DNA of 44,277 nucleotides from Streptomyces beigongshangae (GCF_019710745.1 NZ_JAHKJW010000034.1:41589-85865); one strand, 5' to 3'. Counted from the first letter of the stretch, positions 15,720 through 22,803 are shown. The notes: generated by a model not told the origin, from the letters alone. Translations and numbers: made by a program.

Positions 15720-18584
15720 ATGAAGGACCAGCCGCAGCCGCAGCAGCCGAGCGAGGGCTGGGCACGGAAAGAGCCCGGCCCCGCCCCCGCGGCGGCTTCG
15801 GGCACACCGAAGACACCGGACACACCGGACACACCGGGTACATCCGGTAAGCCCGGTAAGCCCGGCACACCGAGTAAATCAAATACATCGGGCGCAACGG
15901 ATAAGCCGGGCACGAAAGACGCGCCGGACACACCGGACGCGACGCACACGGCCGCGCGCGCACGGGGTGCGGCGGGTACAGCAGGCACAACAGGTACAGC
16001 AGCGGGTACAGCAGGCGCGTCGAACGCGGCGAACACGACGAACACGGCGAACACGACGAACGCGGCAGGCACGGCAGACACGGCGAAGACGGCGCGCATG
16101 GCAGCGGTGCCGGGCGCGGCGGGCTCGCCGCGCCCGTCCGCCGTTTCGCACGCACCGGGCGCGCCCGGTATCCCGGGCGCCTCGGGTGCGCCGGGCGCGA
16201 CCGGTACGTCCGGCGCGACCGACGCGGCCGGCAAGAAGAAGGCCAAGCGGCCCAAGCGCACCGGCTGGAGGCGACTGGTCCCCACCTGGCGGGTCGTGCT
16301 CGGCACGTTCGTCCTCGGGGCCCTGCTGCTCGTCGGCCTGTTCGCGCTCGGCTACTACGTGGTGAAGATCCCCTCGGCGAACGCGACCGCGACCAAGCAG
16401 AGCAACGTGTACCTGTACGCGGACGGCAGCCAGCTCGCCCGCGACGGCGAGGTGAACCGCGAGAACGTGACCCTGTCGCTGATCTCCGAGGACGCCCGGC
16501 ACGCGGTGCTGGCCGCCGAGGACCGCGACTTCTACACCGAGTCGGCCATCGACCCCAAGGCGATGATCCGCGCCGGCTGGAACACCGCCACCGGCAAGGG
16601 CAAGCAGTCCGGCTCGACGATCACCCAGCAGTACGTGAAGAACTACTACCTGGCCCAGGAGCAGACGGTCACGCGCAAGGTGAAGGAGTTCTTCATCTCG
16701 ATCAAGCTGGACCAGGAGAAGAGCAAGGACGACATCCTGGAGGGCTACCTCAACACCAGCTACTTCGGCCGCAACGCGTACGGCGTCCAGGCCGCCGCCC
16801 AGGCCTACTACGGCGTCGACGCCAAGGACCTGACGGCCGCCCAGGGCGCCTACCTCGCCGCGCTCCTCAACGCGCCGAGCGAGTACGACGTGATCGCCCA
16901 CCCCGAGAACAAGCCGGCGGCGCTGTCCCGCTGGAACTACGTCCTCGACGGCATGGTCAAGAAGAAGTGGCTCACCTCGTCGGAGCGCTCCGGCATCGAG
17001 TTCCCCTCGCCCAAGGAGACGGTGATCGCGGCCGGGATGTCGGGCCAGCGCGGCTACGTCGTCAAGGCCGTCAACGACTACCTCGCCGACCACCGGATCC
17101 TCGACGAGGACGCGCTGAACGCGGGCGGCTACCGCATCACGACCACCCTGCAGAAGCCCAAGCAGGACGCGTTCGTGAAGGCCGTCGACGACCAGGTGAT
17201 GGACGAGCTCGACAAGAAGAACCGCAAGGTCGACAACTACGTCCGCGCGGGCGGCGCCTCCATCGACCCGAAGACCGGCAAGGTCGTCGCGATGTACGGC
17301 GGCATCGACTACACGAAGCAGTACTACAACAACGCCACGCGCCGCGACTACCAGGTCGGCTCCATCTTCAAGCCGTTCGTGTTCACCGCGGCCGTGCAGA
17401 ACAGGTCGGTCACCCAGGACGGCCGCACCATCACCCCGGAGACCGTCTACGACGGCACGAACAAACGCCCCGTACAGGGCTGGAGCGGCGGCACGTACGC
17501 CCCGGAGAACGAGGACCAGGTCTCGTACGGCCAGATCCCGGTCCGTACGGCCACGGACAAGTCCGTGAACTCCGTGTACGCGCAGATGGCCGTGGACGTC
17601 GGCTCCGCCAAGGTCGAGAAGACCGCCATCGACCTCGGCGTCCCGTCCGACACCCCCGACCTGACCGCGTCCCCGTCGATCGCGCTCGGCACGGCCACCG
17701 CCAGCGTCCTGGACATGGCGGAGGCGTACGCGACGCTCGCCAACCACGGCAGGCACGGCACGTACACGATGGTCGAGAAGATCACCAAGGACGGCTCGAA
17801 GGCCATCGAGCTGCCCGACCGGAAGACCAGGCAGGCCGTGAGCCGGCAGGCCGCCGACACCACGACCGCCGTCCTGCGGAGCGTCGTCGAGGGCGGCACC
17901 GGCACGGCCGCGCAGGCCGCCGGGCGTCCCGTGGTGGGCAAGACCGGCACCGCGGAGGAGGACAAGGCGGCCTGGTTCGCCGGCTACACCCCGAACCTCG
18001 CCACCGTCGTCGCCGTGATGGGCCAGGACCCCGACACGGGCGAGCACAAGGCGCTGTACGGGGCCCTGGGGCAGCAGCGCATCAACGGCGGCGGCTACCC
18101 GGCGCAGATCTGGGCCCAGTACACGAAGAACGCGCTGAAGGGCACGAAGGTCCAGGAGTTCGACCTGGACCTCCAGGCGGGCGGAGGGCGGCAGGAACTC
18201 CCGCCGGCCGACCCCGGCGACGAGGGGACCGGCACGGGCGGCACCACCACCGGTGGCGGCGGCACGACCGGCGACGGCGGCGAGGAGACGCCGGACGCCC
18301 CGGGCGGGGACGACGGCGGCACCACCACCGACGGGGGCACCACCGGCGGCGACGGCGGCACGACGACGGACGGGGGCACCACGACCGACGGCGGCACGAC
18401 CGGCCCCGGTGGCGCCGTCGGCAACGGCGGGACGACGACCGACGGCGGCACCACCACCGGCGGCGACGGCGGCACGACCGGGCCCGGCGGCGCCGTCGGC
18501 AACGGCGGGACGACGACCGACGGCGGCGGTACGGCGGAGGGTGCGGACGGGACCACGGGAACGACGTTCGGAGGTCTCCCGTAG
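15720..18584 (+). CDS. Bifunctional penicillin-binding protein (transglycosylase/transpeptidase)
   Basis: A 954-residue class A PBP. Residues 1-180 are a cytoplasmic low-complexity tail (Thr/Ala/Gly/Pro, with a KKKAKRPKR end). The membrane anchor is about 190-212 (RVVLGTFVLGALLLVGLFAL). The GT51 transglycosylase domain follows, with catalytic Glu267 in EDRDF and SGSTITQQYVKN near 298-308. The transpeptidase domain has S548-I-F-K551 (SxxK), S615-V-N617 (SxN) and KTGT (741-744), so all three motifs are intact. The C-terminal 130 residues are a Gly/Thr/Asp-rich repeat (TTTDGGTT-like), probably extracytoplasmic. It polymerises and cross-links peptidoglycan. GGGAG lies about 12 bases before the ATG. 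It converges with the gdx gene. Confidence 0.95.
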   Translation: MKDQPQPQQPSEGWARKEPGPAPAAASGTPKTPDTPDTPGTSGKPGKPGTPSKSNTSGATDKPGTKDAPDTPDATHTAARARGAAGTAGTTGTAAGTAGASNAANTTNTANTTNAAGTADTAKTARMAAVPGAAGSPRPSAVSHAPGAPGIPGASGAPGATGTSGATDAAGKKKAKRPKRTGWRRLVPTWRVVLGTFVLGALLLVGLFALGYYVVKIPSANATATKQSNVYLYADGSQLARDGEVNRENVTLSLISEDARHAVLAAEDRDFYTESAIDPKAMIRAGWNTATGKGKQSGSTITQQYVKNYYLAQEQTVTRKVKEFFISIKLDQEKSKDDILEGYLNTSYFGRNAYGVQAAAQAYYGVDAKDLTAAQGAYLAALLNAPSEYDVIAHPENKPAALSRWNYVLDGMVKKKWLTSSERSGIEFPSPKETVIAAGMSGQRGYVVKAVNDYLADHRILDEDALNAGGYRITTTLQKPKQDAFVKAVDDQVMDELDKKNRKVDNYVRAGGASIDPKTGKVVAMYGGIDYTKQYYNNATRRDYQVGSIFKPFVFTAAVQNRSVTQDGRTITPETVYDGTNKRPVQGWSGGTYAPENEDQVSYGQIPVRTATDKSVNSVYAQMAVDVGSAKVEKTAIDLGVPSDTPDLTASPSIALGTATASVLDMAEAYATLANHGRHGTYTMVEKITKDGSKAIELPDRKTRQAVSRQAADTTTAVLRSVVEGGTGTAAQAAGRPVVGKTGTAEEDKAAWFAGYTPNLATVVAVMGQDPDTGEHKALYGALGQQRINGGGYPAQIWAQYTKNALKGTKVQEFDLDLQAGGGRQELPPADPGDEGTGTGGTTTGGGGTTGDGGEETPDAPGGDDGGTTTDGGTTGGDGGTTTDGGTTTDGGTTGPGGAVGNGGTTTDGGTTTGGDGGTTGPGGAVGNGGTTTDGGGTAEGADGTTGTTFGGLP
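18215..18530 (+). repeat. Gly/Thr/Asp coding repeat at the 3' end of the PBP gene
   Basis: Imperfect copies of GGCACGACGACGGACGG-like units encode TTTDGG and GPGGAVGNGG repeats. The block GPGGAVGNGGTTTDGG occurs twice (about 18408-18450 and 18480-18523). Expect length variation between strains. Confidence 0.7.
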
Positions 18585-18589
18585 CCCCG

Positions 18590-18622
18590 GGGCCGGGCCG
18601 CCGCTGACAGGCGGCCCGGCCC
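18590..18622. terminator. Strong hairpin between convergent PBP and gdx genes
   Basis: GGGCCGGGCCGCC (18590-18602) and GGCGGCCCGGCCC (18610-18622) form a perfect 13-bp stem with a 7-base loop. Placed between two convergent stops, it can end transcription from both sides. Confidence 0.75.
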
Positions 18623-18623
18623 G

Positions 18624-18640
18624 TCACCGGCGACCGGTGA
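18624..18640. terminator. Second small hairpin abutting the gdx stop
   Basis: TCACCGG and CCGGTGA form a perfect 7-bp stem around CGA, directly next to the gdx TAG at 18641. It is probably part of the bidirectional end signal with the preceding hairpin. Confidence 0.5.
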
Positions 18641-18961
18641 CTAGTGGCCGGAGGTCGCCTTCAGCCCGACCACGGCCACCAGGAGCAGGCAGACGAAGAA
18701 GACGCGGGCGGCGGTCGCCGGTTCACCGAGCACCGCCATCCCGTACACCGCCGCTCCGGCCGCGCCGATGCCCACCCAGACCCCGTACGCGGTACCGATG
18801 GGCAGCGTCCTCGCCGCCTGCGCCAGCAGGAGCATGCTGGCGACGATGCCGGCGCCGGTGAGCACACTGGGCACGAGCCGGGTGAACCCCTCGGTGTACT
18901 TCATACCGACCGACCAGCCGACCTCCAGCAGACCGGCGACGACAAGCAGGACCCAGGCCAT
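18641..18961 (-). CDS. gdx: SMR-family guanidinium exporter (Gdx/SugE type)
   Basis: A 106-residue four-helix protein of the small multidrug resistance family. It falls in the Gdx (formerly SugE) branch: residues E13, W16, S42, Y59 and W62 match, position by position, the substrate-site residues I recall for Gdx-Clo, and GTAYGVWVGIGA (56-67) is the Gdx signature. These proteins export guanidinium in exchange for protons as antiparallel dimers in the inner membrane. The ATG at 18961 has GGAGGT 7 bases upstream; a longer frame to 19051 covers the riboswitch and is not coding. The guanidine-III riboswitch directly upstream strongly supports guanidine as signal and substrate. Confidence 0.93.
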   Translation of the reverse strand: MAWVLLVVAGLLEVGWSVGMKYTEGFTRLVPSVLTGAGIVASMLLLAQAARTLPIGTAYGVWVGIGAAGAAVYGMAVLGEPATAARVFFVCLLLVAVVGLKATSGH

Positions 18962-18992
18962 GAGGCACCTCCGTGCGGAAATCAACAGGGGT

Positions 18993-19033
18993 GCGTCGTC
19001 TTTGCCTGTCCCGGTACGGCGCGTCTCGTCGGG
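18993..19033 (-). ncRNA. Guanidine-III riboswitch (ykkC-III) upstream of gdx
   Basis: Read on the minus strand, these 41 bases align without gaps to the Thermobifida fusca guanidine-III aptamer as I remember it, including ACGAG (5-9), CGCCGTAC (13-20) and the AAGACG block near the 3' side. Helix 1 pairs bases 1-4 (CCCG) with 21-24 (CGGG); compared with T. fusca (CCGG with CCGG) the third pair has switched from G-C to C-G, a compensatory change. The second helix (12-16 with 37-41) has one C-A mismatch. The 3' end lies 31 bases before the gdx ATG, so ligand binding probably opens the GGAGGT ribosome site for translation. A search with the Rfam ykkC-III model would settle it. Confidence 0.88.
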
Positions 19034-19074
19034 TGTCCCCAACGGTAGCAAGGGGTGGCGCCGGACAGCCGGAA

Positions 19075-19102
19075 GGGGCTGGTGACGACGGTCACCAGCC
19101 CC
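19075..19102. terminator. Perfect 12-bp hairpin after the GroES-like gene
   Basis: GGGGCTGGTGAC and GTCACCAGCCCC pair perfectly around GACG. It lies between the GroES-like stop and the gdx riboswitch on the same strand, so it separates the two transcripts. Confidence 0.8.
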
Positions 19103-19130
19103 CGGAGATCCTCGAAAGACACCCAGAGAT

Positions 19131-19490
19131 TCAGAGATACAGCCCGGTGGAGTCCTCGGACCCCTCGAACCGGTCCGCGGCCACGGCGTGCAGGTCCCGC
19201 TCGCGCATCAGCACGTACGCGGTGCCGCGCACCTCCACCTCGGCACGGTCCTCCGGGTCGTACAGCACCCGGTCGCCCGGCTCCACCGTCCGTACGTTCT
19301 GCCCGACCGCGACGACCTCGGCCCAGGCCAGCCGCCGGCCCACCGCCGCGGTCGCGGGGATCAGGATGCCGCCGCCGGACCTGCGCTCCCCCTCGGCGGC
19401 GTCCTGCCGCACCAGCACACGGTCGTGCAGCATCCGGATGGGCAGCTTGTCGTCGTGATGGCTGCTGGGCTCATTGCTCTTGGTGCTCAC
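19131..19490 (-). CDS. GroES-like (Cpn10 fold) protein, orphan
   Basis: A 119-residue protein whose core (about 17-105) follows the chaperonin-10 fold: IRMLHDRVLVRQDAAEGERR, SGGGILIPATA, AEVVAVGQNV and VEPGDRVLYDPEDRAEVEVRG. The mobile loop region (about 27-42) keeps GGGILIP, the GroEL-contact type. No groEL gene is adjacent, and the N-terminal 18 residues (His/Asp/Ser-rich) and C-terminus differ from standard GroES, so it may serve a different partner. The start is GTG at 19490; ATG at 19433 would trim the tail. It is followed by a strong hairpin and preceded by the DUF3618 gene on the same strand. Confidence 0.82.
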   Translation of the reverse strand: MSTKSNEPSSHHDDKLPIRMLHDRVLVRQDAAEGERRSGGGILIPATAAVGRRLAWAEVVAVGQNVRTVEPGDRVLYDPEDRAEVEVRGTAYVLMRERDLHAVAADRFEGSEDSTGLYL

Positions 19491-19555
19491 GGTCCGAACC
19501 TACCTGCCTTCGAGCCGCCCGTGAGGGGGCGGGGTGCACGCGGTCGCGGGGCGGC

Positions 19556-19894
19556 TCAGCCCCTGCGGCGCCTGGTGCTCAGGGTGAGCAGTCCGACGAC
19601 GCCGACCACCACGAGGGCCACGGGCACGATGCGGTCGAGCCGCGGCGCCCCGTCCTCCGTGACGAACTGCGCCTTCACCTCGTCGACGACGCGGTTGGCG
19701 CCGACGTAGGCGCGTCCGAGGGTGTGGTCGACGCTGGACGCCATCTTGGCCTTGGCGTCCCCGACGACGGTCTTCGGGTGCACCCGCACACCGATCTCGT
19801 CGAGCGTCTCGGCGAGGGTCTCGCGACGGCGTTTGATGTCCGCCTCGATCTGCGCCGGAGTCCTGGTGTCCGGCGTGCTCGACGTGTCCGACAC
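19556..19894 (-). CDS. DUF3618 family protein
   Basis: A 112-residue protein starting at GTG 19894, supported by GGAGG 7 bases upstream. It matches DUF3618: TPAQIEADIKRRRETLAETL (12-31), DEIGVRVHPKTVV, then a basic amphipathic middle and one C-terminal membrane helix (RIVPVALVVVGVVGLLTLST) ending in RRRRG. Such proteins are small membrane-anchored helical proteins of actinobacteria with unknown function, often near other envelope genes. It is divergent from the bcp gene at 20052, so the 157 bases between them hold both promoters. Confidence 0.88.
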   Translation of the reverse strand: MSDTSSTPDTRTPAQIEADIKRRRETLAETLDEIGVRVHPKTVVGDAKAKMASSVDHTLGRAYVGANRVVDEVKAQFVTEDGAPRLDRIVPVALVVVGVVGLLTLSTRRRRG

Positions 19895-20051
19895 GCGCTG
19901 CCTCCGTGGTCGTGGTGGTTTCTTCCCATGGCCTGTTCCCGTCGGCCCTGTCTCCAAGCCACAGTCTGTCAGCTTCCCTCGCCGCGCACCGCCCGGCACC
20001 CCCATTACGCTCGCTTCCGTATCCACCACCTCGCAAGGAGACCGAACCGAG

Positions 20052-20519
20052 ATGAGCGAGCGACTCGAGCCCGGCGACACCGCCCCCGCCTTCACCCTGC
20101 CGGACGCCGACGGCAACGAGGTGTCCCTCGCCGACCACAAGGGCCGCAAGGTCATCCTCTACTTCTACCCGGCCGCCCTCACCCCGGGCTGCACGAAGCA
20201 GGCGTGCGACTTCACGGACAACCTGGACCTGCTCGCGGGCGCCGGCTACGACGTCATCGGCGTCTCCCCCGACAAGCCGGAGAAACTCGCCGCGTTCCGC
20301 GAGAAGGAGAACCTGAGGGTCACGCTGGTCGGCGACCCGGACAAGAAGGTCCTGGACGCGTACGGCGCCTACGGCGAGAAGAAGAACTACGGCAAGACGT
20401 ACCTGGGCGTCATCCGCTCCACGATCGTGATCGACGAGGAGGGCAAGGTGGAACGGGCCCTCTACAACGTCCGGGCGACGGGCCACGTAGCCAAGATCAT
20501 CAAGGACCTGGGGATCTGA
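20052..20519 (+). CDS. bcp: Thioredoxin-dependent thiol peroxidase (Bcp/PrxQ)
   Basis: A 155-residue peroxiredoxin of the Bcp/PrxQ type. The active-site stretch YPAALTPGCTKQACDF (about 39-54) carries peroxidatic Cys47 and resolving Cys52, separated by four residues as in atypical two-Cys Bcp enzymes. Thr44 and Pro45 precede the Cys as the family requires (Thr-Pro-Gly-Cys), and GVSPDKPEKLAAFREKENL follows. It reduces hydroperoxides in the cytoplasm using thioredoxin. AAGGAG lies about 11 bases before the ATG. The gene stands alone with its own hairpin at 20547. Confidence 0.95.
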   Translation: MSERLEPGDTAPAFTLPDADGNEVSLADHKGRKVILYFYPAALTPGCTKQACDFTDNLDLLAGAGYDVIGVSPDKPEKLAAFREKENLRVTLVGDPDKKVLDAYGAYGEKKNYGKTYLGVIRSTIVIDEEGKVERALYNVRATGHVAKIIKDLGI

Positions 20520-20546
20520 GGACCGGGCCGGCTCCCGGACACCCCC

Positions 20547-20584
20547 GGAACGGCCCGCCCGCTGGAAGCGGCGCGGGTCGTTCC
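20547..20584 (+). terminator. Hairpin after bcp
   Basis: GGAACGGCCCGC pairs with GCGGGTCGTTCC (12 bp, one G-T), and the loop itself folds (CCGCTGGAAGCGG). It lies 28 bases after the bcp stop. Confidence 0.7.
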
Positions 20585-20665
20585 GCATTTCGGACGTGAC
20601 CACCCGGCAGCCGGTCCGTTACTCCGTACGGGGCCGCGAACACACGGCCGGAACGGAGGGGTCCC

Positions 20666-21358
20666 CTGCCGGTCAGCCCGTACACGAGGGAACGGCTGGA
20701 AGAGGCGGCGAGCTCGTCACGGACGCTGTCGGAGGCGCTGGGGAAGCTGGGGGTGGATCCGAGGAGTTCGAGACGCGACTACATCCGGGGACGCTTGAGG
20801 AAACTGGCGGTTGACACCTCACACTTCGAGCCTGAGAGAGCCAGGTGGACGAAGGAGATTCTCGAACCGGTCGTCGCTTCGTCGAGAAGTGTCAATGAAG
20901 TGGTGCGGCGGCTCGGGCTCGATTCCGTGGGCGGCCACCACACGAACATCGCACGGCGCATCAAGGCGTACGGGCTGGACACCACACACTTCAGCCCGGT
21001 GGTCCGCACCGAGACGATGCGTGACAACCAGCGCCGTAGGACAGCAGGCGAAATTCTGGTCGAGGACACCTCGGCCCATGCGAGGCGCACCCCGGGCAGC
21101 CGGCTCAAACGAGCATTGCGTGAACTGGGCATCGACGAGCGATGCGGCTTGTGCTGGATCGAAGCGTTGTGGCTGGGAGAACCGCTACCGCTCGAGGTCG
21201 ACCACATCGACGGCAACTGGCGGAACAACCGGATCGAGAACCTGCGATTCCTGTGCCCCAACTGCCACGCCATCACCAGCACCTGGTGTCGAGGAAGTCG
21301 ACGACGGCGCTCATGGTCCGCTTCTTCTCGTGGCAGTCGGCCTCACCCAGTAAAGTAG
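20666..21358 (+). CDS. HNH endonuclease with tandem N-terminal repeats; likely CTG start
   Basis: About 230 residues. Two similar N-terminal units (residues about 6-54 and 60-109), each of the form [Y/W]T-x-E-x-LE...LGxxxGxxxxxRRIK..LDT[S/T]HF, look like duplicated DNA-binding modules. The C-terminal HNH domain has a Zn ribbon (Cys160, Cys163, Cys197, Cys200) and EVDHIDGN-W-x-N-N-R plus CPNCHAIT. Between the in-frame stop at 20597 and the GTG at 20753 there is no ATG, GTG or TTG, yet the first repeat begins near 20681. CTG at 20666 sits 6 bases after GGAGG, so it is the best start; GTG 20753 would cut the first repeat in half. The basic tail ends 11 bases before a tRNA-like gene. Confidence 0.8.
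   Translation: MPVSPYTRERLEEAASSSRTLSEALGKLGVDPRSSRRDYIRGRLRKLAVDTSHFEPERARWTKEILEPVVASSRSVNEVVRRLGLDSVGGHHTNIARRIKAYGLDTTHFSPVVRTETMRDNQRRRTAGEILVEDTSAHARRTPGSRLKRALRELGIDERCGLCWIEALWLGEPLPLEVDHIDGNWRNNRIENLRFLCPNCHAITSTWCRGSRRRRSWSASSRGSRPHPVK
21351..21356 (+). promoter_or_regulatory. Possible -10 element for the tRNA-like gene
   Basis: TAAAGT (TAnnnT) lies 13 bases before the tRNA 5' end, inside the last HNH codons. No good -35 box is seen at the right spacing, so the tRNA may instead be cut from the HNH transcript. Confidence 0.3.
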
Positions 21359-21369
21359 GGAGCGGTCCA

Positions 21370-21446
21370 GCGCCTGTACTCCAACTGGCAGAGAGATTGG
21401 TCCTAGGAACCAACTGTTGTCGGTTCGAATCCGACCGGGCGCACCA
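21370..21446 (+). tRNA. Atypical tRNA(-like) gene with CCTAGGA anticodon loop and encoded CCA
   Basis: The 77 bases fold as a class I tRNA. The acceptor stem GCGCCTG (21370-21376) pairs with CGGGCGC (21436-21442, one G-T), with discriminator A and genomic CCA. The T arm is GTCGG-TTCGAAT-CCGAC, all standard. The D loop has AACTGGCA, but the D stem is only CTC/GAG. The anticodon stem TTGGT/ACCAA encloses CCTAGGA, so the central triplet is TAG and position 33 is C, not the near-universal U. A tRNA-Leu reading CUA should have a long variable arm, which is absent here (CTGTT). Its identity is therefore undetermined: a decayed, specialised or non-translational tRNA. Confidence 0.75.
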
Positions 21447-21452
21447 CGGCCG

Positions 21453-21486
21453 AAGGCCCAGCACGCATACCCGTGAGCTGGGCCTT
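21453..21486. terminator. Hairpin after the tRNA-like gene, shared with rdgB
   Basis: AAGGCCCAGC and GCTGGGCCTT form a perfect 10-bp stem with a 14-base loop, between the tRNA 3' end and the convergent rdgB stop. It can terminate in both directions. Confidence 0.75.
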
Positions 21487-21514
21487 CCTCATGCCGAGGC
21501 GTTCCGGGGACGGG

Positions 21515-22117
21515 TCAGCCCAGCAGTTCCCTCACCGCCGGTGCCAGTTCGCGGAACGCCTTGCCGCGGTGGCTGATCGCGTTCTTCTCGTCGGGGGTCA
21601 GTTCCGCGCAGGTGCGGGTTTCGCCGTCGGGCTGGAGGATCGGGTCGTAGCCGAAGCCGTGGGTGCCGGCGGGCTCGTGGCGCAGGGTGCCGCGCAGGCG
21701 GCCCTCCACCACGCGTTCGGTGCCGTCGGGCAGGGCGAGGGCGGCGGCGCAGGCGAAGTGGGCGGCGCGGTGCTCGTCGGCGATGTCGCCGAGCTGGGCG
21801 AGGAGCAGCCTGAGGTTGGCCCGGTCGTCGCCGTGCGTGCCGGACCAGCGGGCGGAGAAGATGCCGGGGGCGCCGCCGAGCACGTCGACGCAGAGGCCGG
21901 AGTCGTCGGCGACGGCGGGCAGGCCGGTCGCCCGGGCGAGGGCGTGGGCCTTGAGGAGGGCGTTCTGCGCGAAGGTGACGCCGGTTTCCTTGACGTCGGG
22001 GATGTCCGGGTAGGCGTCCGCGCCGACGAGGTCGTGCTGCAGACCTGCGGCGGCGAGGATCGCCCTCAGCTCGGTGATCTTTCCGGGGTTGCGGGTGGCG
22101 AGGATCAGGCGGCTCAT
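21515..22117 (-). CDS. rdgB: RdgB/HAM1 non-canonical purine NTP pyrophosphatase
   Basis: About 200 residues of the RdgB/HAM1 family. It hydrolyses dITP, ITP and XTP to monophosphates, keeping deaminated purines out of DNA and RNA. Signature motifs are present: LILATRNPGKITEL at the N-terminus, VADDSGLCVDVLGGAPGIFS, HGFGYDPI and the C-terminal SHRGKAF. I use ATG 22117 (MSRLILATRNPGK); a GTG three codons upstream is also possible. It lies downstream of rph on the same strand, with a lipoprotein gene between. The rph-rdgB pairing is usual in bacteria. It converges with the tRNA-like gene. Confidence 0.96.
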   Translation of the reverse strand: MSRLILATRNPGKITELRAILAAAGLQHDLVGADAYPDIPDVKETGVTFAQNALLKAHALARATGLPAVADDSGLCVDVLGGAPGIFSARWSGTHGDDRANLRLLLAQLGDIADEHRAAHFACAAALALPDGTERVVEGRLRGTLRHEPAGTHGFGYDPILQPDGETRTCAELTPDEKNAISHRGKAFRELAPAVRELLG

Positions 22118-22162
22118 GGTGCTCACCCTAGCCAGGTCATCCTGGTCAGGCGGAGGGTGTCC

Positions 22163-22570
22163 TCACGGGGTGCAGACCTTCGTCAGTTCGCCCGCCGCGT
22201 CGGTGACGGAGCCGATGTCGGGGGTCGGGTCGCCGTCCCTGATGGCGGTGCGGACGTCGGTGACCGCCGCCTGGAGGTCGTCCACCGCCTTGTTGATGTC
22301 GGTGTCGTCGGTCTTGTCGTTGATGGTGTCGAGGTTCTTGTCGATCGAGTCGAGCGCTTCGTCCGCCTGCGTCGGGTCGTTCGCCGCGTTCTCCACGGCC
22401 TGCTGGAGGTCGGTGACGCTGTCGGCGATCGTGTCGGCGGTCTGGACGCAGTCGAGTGCCTTGTTGACGGCGTCGCAGCCGGTGGTCAGTCCGGCGGTCA
22501 GCGCGACGGCCGCCACGGCCGCGGCGACGGCGGTGGTGCGGCGGCGGGGTCGGCGGCGGCTCGCGGCCAT
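22163..22570 (-). CDS. Putative secreted lipoprotein, acidic helical
   Basis: A 135-residue protein with a twin-Arg-rich start (RRRPRRRTT), a hydrophobic stretch (AVAAAVAAVALTAGL) and a lipobox-like LTTGC ending at about Cys32, slightly off the consensus at -3. The mature part is acidic and heptad-like (DSVTDLQQAVENAANDPTQADEALDSIDKN), so probably helical or coiled. It would be a lipid-anchored extracellular protein. No family is recognised. It sits between rph and rdgB on the same strand, which may make it part of that transcript, but its function need not be linked to theirs. Confidence 0.75.
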   Translation of the reverse strand: MAASRRRPRRRTTAVAAAVAAVALTAGLTTGCDAVNKALDCVQTADTIADSVTDLQQAVENAANDPTQADEALDSIDKNLDTINDKTDDTDINKAVDDLQAAVTDVRTAIRDGDPTPDIGSVTDAAGELTKVCTP

Positions 22571-22739
22571 GGAACGTCCTCCCGTGGTCAGGCCCCGTGG
22601 GCCCCGTCCGGTGGGTCTGAGGACCCCCGGTTAGGTACTGGCCGGGCGGCACCGGTGTGCCGTGCGCCCGCATCTGTAGGGACGCGGCGGCCGGTGCCCC
22701 GGTTGCCCGCGGCATCCGGCCGCCTTGGTACGTCCTTTA

Positions 22740-22803
22740 CCTTTCGGGGCCCGTCACCCTTCGGGGCCCGTCACCCTTCGAGGGCCGTCAGCCTTCGAGG
22801 ACC
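22740..22803. repeat. 17-bp tandem repeat across the rph stop
   Basis: About four units of CCTTTCGGGGCCCGTCA and variants (CCCTTCGGGGCCCGTCA, CCCTTCGAGGGCCGTCA, GCCTTCGAGGACCGT) run from the non-coding side into the last codons of rph. The rph stop (22788-22790) falls inside one unit. Confidence 0.8.

Noticed and set aside
18962..19051. N-terminal extension of the Gdx protein
   Set aside because: The extension would be translated from the guanidine riboswitch; family members begin at MAWVLLVVAGLLEV and GGAGGT precedes that ATG.
21273..21464. Minus-strand frame over the tRNA-like gene
   Set aside because: It reads the antisense of a tRNA, a common artefact in gene calls, and has no coding bias.
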